The notes: generated by a model not told the origin, from the letters alone. A stretch of DNA of 64,000 nucleotides from CAWIHK01 sp963835935 (GCA_963835935.1 CAWIHK010000001.1:1240001-1304000), one strand, 5' to 3'; shown: positions 32,731 to 41,427, numbered from the stretch's first letter. Translations and numbers: made by a program.

Positions 32731-33787
32731 GGTGAGAATCATTCATTTCATTCTTATTCCTTTTTCATGGTTGTTCGAGTTGGTTGTTCTTATGAGAAAT
32801 TGGATGTACGATCGTAACATGCTGGCGATTCATGATGTCGGGATTCCTGTGATTTCAGTCGGGAACCTCACCGTCGGCGGCACCGGAAAAACACCGGTTG
32901 TTATTTTTATTGCCGATCGGTTGATGCATGCTGGAAAGAAAGTCTCGGTTGTCAGCCGGGGATATAAACGGCGATCAAATGGGCCGGTCTTGGTAAGTGA
33001 TGGAAAAAATATTTTGACAGACTCAAAGAATGGCGGTGATGAACCGGTCGAGATTGCACAACGGTTTCCGGGTGTAGTGATCGGTGTTGACGAAAAGAGA
33101 TCGCGCATCGCCAGAAGAATTGTGGAAGAATTCCATCCGGATGTGATGATTATGGATGATGGTTTTCAACACCGGGCGCTAAAAAGGGATTACGATATCG
33201 TTATCGTAAGCGCGCGTCAGAATCCGATGAAGACAGCGATGCTACCGGCGGGTCGGCGACGGGAATCTCTGCATTCTTTAAAACGTGCTTCGATGGTGAT
33301 AATAACAAAATCTGAAAATGCGATGATGACGGAATCTCTTCGTCAACATATTCGAGAATTTACAAAAGCCCCGATTGCGGCGTGTTCATTCAAACCTGTT
33401 TTTGTGCACGATCATTCAAGAAGTATAAATATTAAACTTGATGAAGTGAAAGGTAAAAAATGTGTTGCATTCTGCGGAGTAGGCGAACCGGAATCGTTTT
33501 TTCAATCTGTGATAGGAATTGGAATTTCAACTACCAATCGGGTGATATTTTCAGATCACCATCATTATACAATCTCCGAATCCGAAGACATCATCGGCTT
33601 GGGAAAAAATAATAAATGCGATTTCATTTTGACAACTGAAAAAGATATTGCCGGGATGGACAGCGCAGTGTATCAGATATTAAAAAACCGAAGTACACTT
33701 TGTTCGCTCACCATGACGGCCGAATTTGTCGAGGGCGAAGAGGTCTTCATGAATTATATTCAAAATGCAATCGGAAAGAACAATTGA
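32669..33787 (+). CDS. lpxK: Tetraacyldisaccharide 4'-kinase
   Basis: LpxK phosphorylates the 4' position of the lipid A disaccharide at the inner membrane. Seen are IPFSWLFELVVLMRNWMYDR (membrane-associated N-terminus), the Walker A GNLTVGGTGKTPVV near residue 68, SRGYKRRSNGPVLV, GDEPVEIA and MDDGFQHRALKRDYDIV. An ATG at 32669 with AGGTGAG seven bases upstream gives 372 residues and a 62-bp overlap with the upstream gene. A GTG at 32732 would give a more usual N-terminus but has no good ribosome-binding site. Confidence 0.95.
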   Translation: MRKYEESKQNGILSTIDWLHEVRIIHFILIPFSWLFELVVLMRNWMYDRNMLAIHDVGIPVISVGNLTVGGTGKTPVVIFIADRLMHAGKKVSVVSRGYKRRSNGPVLVSDGKNILTDSKNGGDEPVEIAQRFPGVVIGVDEKRSRIARRIVEEFHPDVMIMDDGFQHRALKRDYDIVIVSARQNPMKTAMLPAGRRRESLHSLKRASMVIITKSENAMMTESLRQHIREFTKAPIAACSFKPVFVHDHSRSINIKLDEVKGKKCVAFCGVGEPESFFQSVIGIGISTTNRVIFSDHHHYTISESEDIIGLGKNNKCDFILTTEKDIAGMDSAVYQILKNRSTLCSLTMTAEFVEGEEVFMNYIQNAIGKNN

Positions 33788-34497
33788 CTATCGGGATTAC
33801 AGATTGTGGAACTTTTTCCAATTATACGCAGTGGATACTTGCTGCGAATCCTGAAACCGAAATTGTAAAATTGTCGGCAGAATTGAAAAATCAGGACGCT
33901 GTCGGACGGTGTTTCGGTATTCTTTTAAGCGGCGGCGGAGATGTTCATCCGCGATTTTACGGAAGGGAATCTGAGTATCCAAATCTCGATCCAAAAAATA
34001 TCGATGAACGACGCGATGAGTTCGAGTTTGAAGTTGTGCGCCGGGCTTTGGATGAAGAAAAACCTTTACTCGGCGTTTGCCGCGGATTACAACTTGTCAA
34101 TGTTTATCTCGGCGGTACGCTGGTTATCGATCTTGAGAAAGCCGGCTATACTAATCATCGGGCCGTCGACAAGACATCGGATCGAATTCATAATGTCACA
34201 GTGAACACAGCGACGAATCTTTTTTGCATAACAGGATGCAAACAAGGCGCTGTGAATAGTTCGCACCACCAGGCGATAGATTCACTCGGAAAAGGTTTGC
34301 GAGTGTCTGCAATCGCCGATGATGGCGCGGTTGAAGCGATAGAAGGGAATGGAGAACACGGCAGTTTTTTTTTTACGATGGTTCAATGGCATCCGGAACG
34401 ATTGAAGGAAAGCAGGGGCTTCTCGATGAATCTGGTCGAAACGTTCCTGCATTCGGTTTCGGAATTTGAAAAACAATCAACAATACAAATAAAATAA
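33784..34497 (+). CDS. Class I glutamine amidotransferase-like (peptidase C26) protein
   Basis: I start at the TTG at 33784, which overlaps the lpxK stop and opens TIGITDCGTFSNYTQW. The longer frame back to 33700 is lpxK shadow. The 238-residue product shows LLSGGGDVHPRFYG, the nucleophile elbow LLGVCRGLQLVN, VNSSHHQAIDSL and the His-Glu partners VQWHPERL. This fits gamma-glutamyl-gamma-aminobutyrate hydrolase (PuuD-like) enzymes, which cleave gamma-glutamyl amides. The in vivo substrate is not shown by context. Confidence 0.85.
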   Translation: MTIGITDCGTFSNYTQWILAANPETEIVKLSAELKNQDAVGRCFGILLSGGGDVHPRFYGRESEYPNLDPKNIDERRDEFEFEVVRRALDEEKPLLGVCRGLQLVNVYLGGTLVIDLEKAGYTNHRAVDKTSDRIHNVTVNTATNLFCITGCKQGAVNSSHHQAIDSLGKGLRVSAIADDGAVEAIEGNGEHGSFFFTMVQWHPERLKESRGFSMNLVETFLHSVSEFEKQSTIQIK

Positions 34498-34528
34498 CTT
34501 AATCACAGTCACAAAAGGAAAAGAAATC

Positions 34529-37309
34529 ATGGCAACTAAATACGTCTATTTCTTTGGAGGAAAAAAGGCTGAAGGAAAGGCTGAAATGAAAAACCTTTTA
34601 GGTGGGAAAGGTGCGAACCTCGCCGAAATGGTGAACATAAGTCTTCCTGTGCCTCCAGGATTTACAATCACAACGGAAGTTTGCACGGCTTATTACGAGA
34701 ATAAAAAAACTTACCCGAAATCACTGCAAAAAGAAGTCGCAGTCGCTTTGAAAAAAGTCGAAAAAGAAATGAACGCAAAATTCGGTGATCCAAAAAATCC
34801 GCTTCTCGTTTCTGTTCGCTCTGGCGCTCGCGCTTCCATGCCGGGAATGATGGACACAATTTTGAATCTCGGTTTGAATGATGTAACGATCGAGGGTGTG
34901 ATCAGCAAAACCAATAATCCTCGCTTTGCTTATGATTCGTATCGGCGTTTTGTTACTATGTACGGCGATGTTGTGCTAGGCCTCAAGCCGCAGCATAAAG
35001 ATGAAATCGATCCATTCGAAGAAATTCTCGAAGCCAAGAAACATGCTCGTGGCGTGAAACTTGATACCGAACTTACTGCAGACGATTTAAAAGAACTGGT
35101 TGCAGAATTCAAGAAGGCAATAAAAGAACGCACCGGCCACGATTTTCCGGAAGATCCGATTAAACAAATGTGGGGTGCGATTGGCGCTGTGTTCGGATCG
35201 TGGATGAACGAACGTGCTATCGCATACCGCAAGATGTACGACATTCCAGCATCGTGGGGTACCGCAGTCAGCGTCCAATCGATGGTGTTTGGAAATATGG
35301 GTGACGATTCCGGCACAGGTGTTGCATTTACGCGCGATGCAGCCACAGGTGAAAATATTTTCTACGGTGAATATTTGATGAACGCTCAGGGCGAGGATGT
35401 CGTTGCAGGCATTCGCACGCCGCTTCCAATATCAACTCTTGACGACGCAAATCCAAAAATTTATGCCCAGCTTGAAAAAATCAGGAAGACACTCGAAGGA
35501 CATTATAAGGATATGATGGATATCGAGTTCACCATCCAGCAGGGGAAATTGTATATGCTGCAATGCCGTGTTGGAAAACGAACTGCATTCGCCGCAATAA
35601 AAATTGCCGTCGACATGGTCGATCAAAAACTTATTGACGATAAAGAGGCGCTTCGCCGCATCGAACCCGATCAACTTAACCAATTGCTCCGCCCGATTTT
35701 TGACGTAAAACAAAAAGATGAAGCCATCAAGTCGGGAAGATTGTTAGCCAAAGGTTTGAATGCAGGCCCGGGTGCCGCATGCGGTCGAATCGTGTTCAAT
35801 GCGCCTGATGCTGAAGAGTGGAGAAAACGAGGAGAAAAAGTTATTCTTGTTCGCATCGAAACTTCTCCTGAAGATATCAAAGGTATGGATGCCGCCGAAG
35901 GTATTTTGACGGCTCGCGGCGGTATGACTTCGCACGCTGCGTTGGTTGCACGGCAGATGGGAAAAGTCTGCGTCGCCGGATGCGCAGTGCTTGAAATCGA
36001 TTATTCAAAGCACGAGATGAAAGTCGCCGGACGGCCCGAAGTTATAAAGGAAGGCGATTATATTTCTCTCGATGGTTCAAAAGGCGAAGTGATTCTCGGA
36101 CAGGTTCAAACAAAACCGTCGGAAGTCATTCAGGTTCTTGTCGATAAGACGCTGGATCCAAAGGATGCGCCTGTCTATCAACAATACGCGAAGATTATGT
36201 CGTGGGCCGATAAATATCGGAAACTCAGAATCCGTACGAATGCCGATCAACCCGATCAATCTGCAAATGCCGTTGCATTCGGCGCGGAAGGAATCGGTCT
36301 TTGCCGGACGGAGCATATGTTTTTTGGTGAAGGAAAAATTGGCCCGATGCGTGAAATGATTCTTGCCGACACACTCGAAGAGCGCAAAGCTGCCTTAGCG
36401 AAATTATTGCCGCTGCAGCGTACCGATTTTGAAGGAATTTTCAGGGTAATGGATGGCCGGCCGGTTACGATCAGGACGATCGATCCGCCGCTTCATGAAT
36501 TCGTTCCGCACGAAGAGAAAGCACAGCGTGAACTTGCAGCCGAAATGGGTATCTCGTATGAAAAAGTTCACCAGCGTGTAGAAGATTTGCACGAATTCAA
36601 CCCGATGCTCGGATTCCGCGGTTGTCGGTTGGGAATTATTTATCCTGAAATCACCGAGATGCAGGCTCGTGCGATATTTGAAGCTGCAGCAAATCTTGCT
36701 TTGGAAGGAAAGAAAGTAGAACCAGAAGTGATGATTCCGCTCGTAGGAAATGTGAAAGAATTGAAGAATCAAGAAGTGATCGTTCGTAAAGCCGCCGCTG
36801 AAGTAATGGCAGAAAAAAATGTGAAGTTCAAATATCTCGTCGGAACGATGATTGAAATTCCACGCGGTGCGTTGACAGCAGATGAAATCGCTTCTGTTGC
36901 TGAATTCTTCAGCTTCGGAACGAACGATCTCACGCAGACAACACTGGGAGTCAGCCGTGATGATGCGGCACGATTCCTTGTTCCGTACGTGAATTTGGAA
37001 ATTTATCCGAAAGATCCGTTCGAATCGCTCGACACAGTCGGCGTTGGTCAATTGATGGAAATAGCGATTGCCAAAGGTCGGGGTGTTCGTCCGAATTTGA
37101 AAGTTGGTATCTGCGGCGAGCATGGTGGAGATCCTGCCAGCGTCGAATTCTGTCACAAAATCAATCAGAACTACGTCAGCTGTTCACCCTTCCGTGTTCC
37201 AATCGCACGATTGGCCGCGGCGCGCGCAGCCTTGAAAGATAGTTCCGTTGCGAAACCAGCAAAAAAATCTGCCAAGAAGGCAACGAAAAAAGCATCGAAG
37301 AAAAGATAA
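34529..37309 (+). CDS. ppdK: Pyruvate, phosphate dikinase with lysine-rich tail
   Basis: The enzyme interconverts pyruvate, ATP and phosphate with PEP, AMP and PPi. The 926-residue protein has the nucleotide-binding N-terminus (YVYFFGGKKAEGKAEMK, LLGGKGANLAEM), SVRSGARASMPGMMDTILN, and the phosphohistidine swivel GGMTSHAALVARQMGKV (His near residue 470). The PEP barrel has GIGLCRTEHMFF, FSFGTNDLTQTTLG and GICGEHGGDPASVEF. A last ~22 residues rich in Lys, Ala and Ser (about 905-926) extend past the normal family end and resemble histone H1-like tails. Confidence 0.96.
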   Translation: MATKYVYFFGGKKAEGKAEMKNLLGGKGANLAEMVNISLPVPPGFTITTEVCTAYYENKKTYPKSLQKEVAVALKKVEKEMNAKFGDPKNPLLVSVRSGARASMPGMMDTILNLGLNDVTIEGVISKTNNPRFAYDSYRRFVTMYGDVVLGLKPQHKDEIDPFEEILEAKKHARGVKLDTELTADDLKELVAEFKKAIKERTGHDFPEDPIKQMWGAIGAVFGSWMNERAIAYRKMYDIPASWGTAVSVQSMVFGNMGDDSGTGVAFTRDAATGENIFYGEYLMNAQGEDVVAGIRTPLPISTLDDANPKIYAQLEKIRKTLEGHYKDMMDIEFTIQQGKLYMLQCRVGKRTAFAAIKIAVDMVDQKLIDDKEALRRIEPDQLNQLLRPIFDVKQKDEAIKSGRLLAKGLNAGPGAACGRIVFNAPDAEEWRKRGEKVILVRIETSPEDIKGMDAAEGILTARGGMTSHAALVARQMGKVCVAGCAVLEIDYSKHEMKVAGRPEVIKEGDYISLDGSKGEVILGQVQTKPSEVIQVLVDKTLDPKDAPVYQQYAKIMSWADKYRKLRIRTNADQPDQSANAVAFGAEGIGLCRTEHMFFGEGKIGPMREMILADTLEERKAALAKLLPLQRTDFEGIFRVMDGRPVTIRTIDPPLHEFVPHEEKAQRELAAEMGISYEKVHQRVEDLHEFNPMLGFRGCRLGIIYPEITEMQARAIFEAAANLALEGKKVEPEVMIPLVGNVKELKNQEVIVRKAAAEVMAEKNVKFKYLVGTMIEIPRGALTADEIASVAEFFSFGTNDLTQTTLGVSRDDAARFLVPYVNLEIYPKDPFESLDTVGVGQLMEIAIAKGRGVRPNLKVGICGEHGGDPASVEFCHKINQNYVSCSPFRVPIARLAAARAALKDSSVAKPAKKSAKKATKKASKKR

Positions 37310-37339
37310 ATTATACTTTAAACACAGGAGACAAGCTCA

Positions 37340-38377
37340 ATGAAGCTTTCGGATTTTAAATACCCTCTTCCTCGGAATCTCATCGCCAAGTATCCGGTAG
37401 ATCCACGAGACAGCGCTAAACTCATGGTGCTGAACAGAGCGGATGAATCGATCACAGACTCAAAATTCACCGACATTGCGGCGTTCTTTAAAAAAGGCGA
37501 CACACTTGTGGTGAATGACACGAAAGTTTTTCCAGCTCGTTTGTTCGGTAGAAAAGAGAAAACGAATGCCAAGATTGAAGTCTTTCTCCTGCGTGAATTA
37601 AATGCAGCAGAAAGCATCTGGGATGTCATTGTCGATCCGGCCCGGAAGGTCCGGATCGGCAATAAAATTTATTTCGATGACGGAAAACTCTGGTGCGAAG
37701 TTATCGATAATACTACTTCACGTGGACGGACCGTCAGGTTCAATTTTAAGGGAGATTTGTTTAAAGTCATCGAACGAATTGGCGAGACACCGCTTCCGTT
37801 TTACATCAAACGTGACGCGACTGAAAAAGACAAGGAGACATATCAGACGGTGTTCGCTCAAAAGGTCGGTGCAGTTGCCGCCCCGACTGCCGGCTTACAT
37901 TTCACTAGGCGGCTCCTAAATAATTTGGAGAAAAAAGGAGTTCATGTTGTCTCTGTAACACTTCACGTCGGACTCGGCACATTTCGGAATGTTGAAGTGG
38001 AAGACTTGACGAAACACAAAATGGATTCTGAGTATTACGAGATTGTTCCTGAAACAGCGAACACAATCAACAAAACAATTGATAGTAAGGGAAACGTTTT
38101 TGTGTGCGGAACGAGTACAGTGCGCGCGCTGGAATCAAGTGTGACGAGTGACGGCCATGTCAAGCCGACTCGAGGATGGACGGATAAATTTATCTATCCG
38201 CCATACGATTTCAAGATTGTCGATAAGTTGATTACGAATTTTCACATGCCTGAATCGACATTGTTGATGCTCGTGAGCGCTTTTGCCAATCGCGATTTTG
38301 TGATGAAGGCTTACAAACATGCGATTAAAAAAGGATACAGATTTTACAGTTACGGTGATGCGATGATTGTGCTGTAA
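37340..38377 (+). CDS. queA: tRNA preQ1(34) S-adenosylmethionine ribosyltransferase-isomerase
   Basis: QueA transfers and isomerises the ribosyl part of SAM onto preQ1-modified tRNA, giving epoxyqueuosine. The 345-residue protein has FKYPLPRNLIAKYPVDPRD, LVVNDTKVFPARLFG, GETPLPFYIKR, GAVAAPTAGLHFT, TLHVGLGTFRNV, FVCGTSTVRALES and TNFHMPESTLLMLVSAF. CAGGAGAC precedes the start. No other queuosine gene is in the window. The 238 bp after it hold a repeat. Confidence 0.97.
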   Translation: MKLSDFKYPLPRNLIAKYPVDPRDSAKLMVLNRADESITDSKFTDIAAFFKKGDTLVVNDTKVFPARLFGRKEKTNAKIEVFLLRELNAAESIWDVIVDPARKVRIGNKIYFDDGKLWCEVIDNTTSRGRTVRFNFKGDLFKVIERIGETPLPFYIKRDATEKDKETYQTVFAQKVGAVAAPTAGLHFTRRLLNNLEKKGVHVVSVTLHVGLGTFRNVEVEDLTKHKMDSEYYEIVPETANTINKTIDSKGNVFVCGTSTVRALESSVTSDGHVKPTRGWTDKFIYPPYDFKIVDKLITNFHMPESTLLMLVSAFANRDFVMKAYKHAIKKGYRFYSYGDAMIVL

Positions 38378-38384
38378 GATATCA

Positions 38385-38560
38385 AATGTTTTAGAAATAC
38401 TGGAACGAAATAAGAAATTCTAAACTCGAAAATCTAAACAATATCAAATATCAAAATACAAAAAAGTAAAGCGTTTCGAAATTCCAATTTCGCATTTTGA
38501 AATTGTTTAGGAATTAGGATTTCGAAATTTAGATTTGCTAAACTCATTTAGTTGTCTACT
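38385..38560. repeat. AT-rich degenerate intergenic repeat
   Basis: The stretch between queA and ispD is made of repeated short words such as AATCTAAACAATATC, TCGAAATTCCAATTTCG and TTTCGAAATTTAGATTTGC, with AAATCTAAAC and GTTTAG in opposite orientation. The last word is close to TTCGAAATTCGGCATTTGC at 41506-41524, inside the broken tRNA region, so this may be a dispersed repeat of the genome. No coding potential is seen. Confidence 0.5.
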
Positions 38561-38615
38561 CGCTGTTATTTATCGATGAACTTTAATTGCGGGTGGCTTT
38601 GCCGCATTAAGTAAT

Positions 38616-39323
38616 ATGAAAAAAGTATCGGTTATCATACCGGCCGCCGGAATCGGCAAGCGGATGGGGAAGAGCGTCAGCAAACAATTTTTGATGCTGA
38701 AGGGTATCCCTCTTTTCATTCACACAATTAAAATTTTCGAATTGCACCCAAAGGTTGATAAAATTGTTGTCGTGGTTCCAGACTTCATGGTTTCGCACGT
38801 TAAAGAATTAATGGTTGAATTTGAAATTCATAAAGTCTCCGATGTTCTTGCAGGCGGAGAACACAGGCAGGATTCAGTTATAAACGGCTTTCAAGCATTA
38901 AATCCGGAGCCGGATGATATTGTTATCATTCATGATGCGGTGAGGCCATTCGTATCAATATCGGAAATCTCTCGATGCATCGAAGCGGCTGAACAATGCG
39001 GTGCCGCGGCGGTCGCGATTCAACCGAAAGATACAATTAAAACTTCAGTGGAGAACGAATATTTCGAATCGACGTTGGACCGTGGGCATCTGTGGAGTGT
39101 TCAAACACCGCAAATATTTCGGAGTGATATTTTAGGCGAGGCATTTAGGCATGCAAAAAGTGCAGGATTTTACGGAACCGACGATGCGCAATTGGTAGAA
39201 AAAACCGGAATCAAGGTTAAGATTATTCCCGGATCGTACGATAATATAAAGATAACGACGCCGGAAGATTTGGAACTGGCGAAATTGATAATAAAACGGC
39301 GAATGAACATGAAAGAGAATTAA
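38616..39323 (+). CDS. ispD: 2-C-methyl-D-erythritol 4-phosphate cytidylyltransferase
   Basis: IspD makes CDP-methylerythritol in the non-mevalonate isoprenoid pathway. The 235 residues show the CTP-binding VIIPAAGIGKRMGKSVSKQF, LAGGEHRQDSVINGFQAL, IVIIHDAVRPFVS, TIKTS, WSVQTPQIF and GTDDAQLVEKTG, with ITTPEDLELAK near the end. The length is standard. An isolated ispD without adjacent ispF is unremarkable. Confidence 0.96.
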   Translation: MKKVSVIIPAAGIGKRMGKSVSKQFLMLKGIPLFIHTIKIFELHPKVDKIVVVVPDFMVSHVKELMVEFEIHKVSDVLAGGEHRQDSVINGFQALNPEPDDIVIIHDAVRPFVSISEISRCIEAAEQCGAAAVAIQPKDTIKTSVENEYFESTLDRGHLWSVQTPQIFRSDILGEAFRHAKSAGFYGTDDAQLVEKTGIKVKIIPGSYDNIKITTPEDLELAKLIIKRRMNMKEN

Positions 39324-39386
39324 CTTGCTTTTCTGTTTGTCTCTTTCTATTTTTTACTTAGTATAGGTAAATTTTTAAAAGGATTA

Positions 39387-40070
39387 ATGATGGTTTCTCT
39401 GGTTTCCATGGTACTGATATGTTATTTACTTGGTTCGATACCTACGAGTATCATTGTTAGTAAATTAAAAAGCGGCATAGATATTCGAAAATTTGGAAGC
39501 GGAAATGCCGGCGGAACAAACGTTCTACGCGTGCTTGGTTGGAAGAGCGGTGTTCTTGTTATTATCGTCGATATGTTGAAGGGTTTTGTCGCTACTTCCG
39601 TCATCGCACGAGTTTGTTTTGAATCATCACTCCCATTCCATAACAGTACACCATTCCAGGATTTTACAATTTTTCAGGTCATTGCAGGATCTGCCACGGT
39701 CCTCGGTCATATATGGACGGTCTTTGCCGGTTTTAAAGGTGGAAAAGGAATAGCAACGGCCGGCGGAATGTTAATCGGAATAGCACCTGTAGAAGTTGCT
39801 GTCTCTATAACAATCTTTGCAATCGTATTTATTCTCTCACGATATGTGTCGCTTGGTTCAATTACAGCGGCTATTGTGTTTCCTTTAACTATGTTCGTTC
39901 GTGCAAATGTATTTAATGTTGAAATCCGTGGTTATCATACCTTGATTGTTTTCACAATTGTGATATCTCTTCTTTTAATTTACACACATCGAACCAACAT
40001 CAAAAGACTTCTCAAAGGAACTGAAAACAAATTGACAAGTTTTCGGAATTCTTTAAAGAAAGAAGCGTAA
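39387..40070 (+). CDS. plsY: Acyl-phosphate:glycerol-3-phosphate acyltransferase
   Basis: PlsY is an inner-membrane enzyme that makes lysophosphatidic acid from acyl-phosphate. The 227-residue protein has five or so membrane segments and the three family motifs: GSIPTSIIVSK, GSGNAGGTNVLRVLG, and GHIWTVFAGFKGGKGIATAGG. A central stretch (FESSLPFHNSTPFQDFTIF) is longer than in typical PlsY. AAAGGATT lies before two adjacent ATGs (39387, 39390). It is 9 bp from gpsA, the usual partner that supplies glycerol 3-phosphate. Confidence 0.94.
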   Translation: MMVSLVSMVLICYLLGSIPTSIIVSKLKSGIDIRKFGSGNAGGTNVLRVLGWKSGVLVIIVDMLKGFVATSVIARVCFESSLPFHNSTPFQDFTIFQVIAGSATVLGHIWTVFAGFKGGKGIATAGGMLIGIAPVEVAVSITIFAIVFILSRYVSLGSITAAIVFPLTMFVRANVFNVEIRGYHTLIVFTIVISLLLIYTHRTNIKRLLKGTENKLTSFRNSLKKEA

Positions 40071-40079
40071 AGACAGTTT

Positions 40080-41099
40080 ATGAAGATAGCTGTTCTTGGA
40101 GCTGGAGGTTGGGGAACTGCACTTGCAATTCTTCTCCGAACGAACAATCATTATGTGACTCTTTGGTCTTATGAATCCTGTTATGCTGAGGAGATCAATC
40201 AACATCATAAAAATTCTTCGTTCTTACCCGGAGTAAAAATACCGGACGATATAATTGCCACAGTCGATATCCAAAGTGCAATAGAAAAAAAAGATGTTTT
40301 GATTTTTGCAGTGCCGTCGCAGTTCATCCGATCGGTTGCAGAGAAAATAAATTCGACAAACCTTTCGAATATCATCATAGTCAATGTTGCAAAAGGAATC
40401 GAAAAACATACTATGAAAACAATGTCCAAGGTTTTGATCGAAGTACTTCCAACTGCGAGTGAAAATAATATAGCAACACTATCCGGACCGAGCCATGCGG
40501 AAGAAGTGGGTAAGAATATTCCGACCGCTGTCGTAGCCGCTTCGAAAAACATGAATGTTGCTAGAACAGTTCAGCAGCTTTTCATGAATCCTTCATTCAG
40601 AGTCTATACTAATAACGATATCCTCGGAGTAGAATTGGGTGGATCGTTGAAGAATGTAATTGCAGTGGCGGCTGGGATCATTGATGGTGCAGGTTATGGA
40701 GATAATACAAAAGCGGCGCTGATGACACGGGGCATGGCAGAAATTTCGCGGCTTGGAATTGCAATGGGTGCAAATCCGCATACGTTTGCCGGATTGTCCG
40801 GTATTGGTGATTTGTTCGTTACATGCATGAGCCATCATAGTCGAAATAGATATGTGGGCGAACAAATCGGGAAAGGCCGCAAATTAAAAGAAGTGTTGGA
40901 TGAAATGGTGATGGTTGCAGAAGGTGTCGACACAACTCGTTCGACGGTTGAGCTTTCAAAAAAGTACAATGTCGAGTTGCCTATCGTGCTCGAAGTCTAC
41001 CGGATGTTATTTGAAGATAAAAATCCGCATGTCTCTATGGAAGAGCTCATGACCCGTACCGCGAAAGAAGAACTTGTTCTTCCTATTTTCGAGTGGTGA
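40080..41099 (+). CDS. gpsA: NAD(P)-dependent glycerol-3-phosphate dehydrogenase
   Basis: GpsA reduces dihydroxyacetone phosphate to sn-glycerol 3-phosphate for phospholipids. The 339 residues show the nucleotide motif IAVLGAGGWGTALAILL, VNVAKGIE, LSGPSHAEEV, the catalytic Lys in GGSLKNVIAVAAGI, NTKAALMTRGMAEI and FAGLSGIGDLFVTC. It follows plsY closely, forming a phospholipid pair. Confidence 0.97.
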   Translation: MKIAVLGAGGWGTALAILLRTNNHYVTLWSYESCYAEEINQHHKNSSFLPGVKIPDDIIATVDIQSAIEKKDVLIFAVPSQFIRSVAEKINSTNLSNIIIVNVAKGIEKHTMKTMSKVLIEVLPTASENNIATLSGPSHAEEVGKNIPTAVVAASKNMNVARTVQQLFMNPSFRVYTNNDILGVELGGSLKNVIAVAAGIIDGAGYGDNTKAALMTRGMAEISRLGIAMGANPHTFAGLSGIGDLFVTCMSHHSRNRYVGEQIGKGRKLKEVLDEMVMVAEGVDTTRSTVELSKKYNVELPIVLEVYRMLFEDKNPHVSMEELMTRTAKEELVLPIFEW

Positions 41100-41104
41100 T
41101 ATTG

Positions 41105-41137
41105 CCTTGATTGGCGCAAGATTATTTTTTATCTTTG
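41105..41137 (+). promoter_or_regulatory. Bacteroidota-type promoter for tRNA-Thr
   Basis: CTTG at 41105-41108 and TATCTTTG at 41130-41137 fit the Bacteroidetes TTTG-N19-21-TAnnTTTG promoter with a 21-bp spacer and only one mismatch. The predicted start would be a few bases before the tRNA at 41153. Confidence 0.55.
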
Positions 41138-41152
41138 TATAATTGTTATGTT

Positions 41153-41224
41153 GCTGAAGTAGCTCAGCGGTAGAGCAGCGGTTTCGTAAACCGCAGGTCG
41201 TGGGTTCAAATCCCACCTTCAGCT
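41153..41224 (+). tRNA. tRNA-Thr(CGT)
   Basis: Acceptor GCTGAAG/CTTCAGC, D-arm GCTC-AGCGGTA-GAGC, anticodon arm GCGGT-TTCGTAA-ACCGC and T-arm GTGGG-TTCAAAT-CCCAC all pair perfectly. The anticodon is CGT, reading ACG threonine codons, and the discriminator is T. No CCA is encoded. Confidence 0.93.
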
Positions 41225-41227
41225 CTA

Positions 41228-41260
41228 AAAATCTAATCATTGTTTGATTAGATTTTTTTT
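41228..41260 (+). terminator. Terminator after tRNA-Thr
   Basis: AAAATCTAATCA (41228-41239) pairs with TGATTAGATTTT (41245-41256) around a 5-nt loop and is followed by more Ts. A near-copy of this hairpin recurs at 41544 after the broken tRNA tail. Confidence 0.8.
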
Positions 41261-41283
41261 GGTGTAGCTCAGTGGTAGAGCAG

Positions 41284-41313
41284 TCCCGCCAAATCCGAGA
41301 GGATTTGGCGGGA
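41284..41313. repeat. Perfect 13-bp-stem palindrome inside tRNA anticodon arm
   Basis: TCCCGCCAAATCC (41284-41296) is complementary over all 13 bases to 41301-41313, with a GAGA loop. It replaces the 5' anticodon stem and most of the anticodon loop of the tRNA-Thr copy. Confidence 0.85.
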
Positions 41314-41324
41314 TAAACCGCACG

Positions 41325-41405
41325 TGTCCGCCGTAGCCAAAGGCGAAGGTGGAGGTCGTCGGTTCTTCCGAAGGAATCTGCCGAAGGCATGGCTTTGCCA
41401 CCGTT
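41325..41405. repeat. Further hairpin units inside the broken tRNA
   Basis: CCGCCGTAGCCAAAGGCG with GAAGGTGG (41328-41352) folds through GCC-AAA-GGC and CCGCC/GGTGG. From about 41364 come three small hairpins in series: CTTCCGAAG, TGCCGAAGGCA and TGGCTTTGCCA. They look like separate palindromic repeat units inserted into the variable region and T-loop. Confidence 0.6.
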
Positions 41406-41427
41406 GGGAAAATCCCACCTTCAGTTC

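Larger units (their letters stand above)
41261..41427 (+). pseudogene. tRNA-Thr copy interrupted by palindromic repeats
   Basis: The first 23 bases (GGTGTAGCTCAGTGGTAGAG and on) copy the acceptor and D-arm of the intact tRNA-Thr. TAAACCGCA (41314-41322) matches its anticodon 3' side, AGGTCGTCGGTTC (near 41352) its variable and T-arm, and AATCCCACCTTCAGTTC (41411-41427) its 3' end. Between these pieces lie three insertions made of hairpins. The gene cannot give a normal tRNA. Confidence 0.7.

Noticed and set aside
36404..37156. 250-codon minus-strand frame opposite ppdK
   Set aside because: No motif and Phe/His/Arg-rich composition as expected from antisense of a coding gene; the PPDK frame is complete.
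41007..41390. Minus-strand frame across gpsA end and tRNA-Thr
   Set aside because: It crosses an intact tRNA and palindromic repeats; a typical spurious frame over RNA genes.
41261..41427. The interrupted tRNA as an intron-containing tRNA
   Set aside because: There are three separate insertions, none with group I or group II intron features, and part of the anticodon stem-loop is missing, so a functional spliced tRNA is unlikely.
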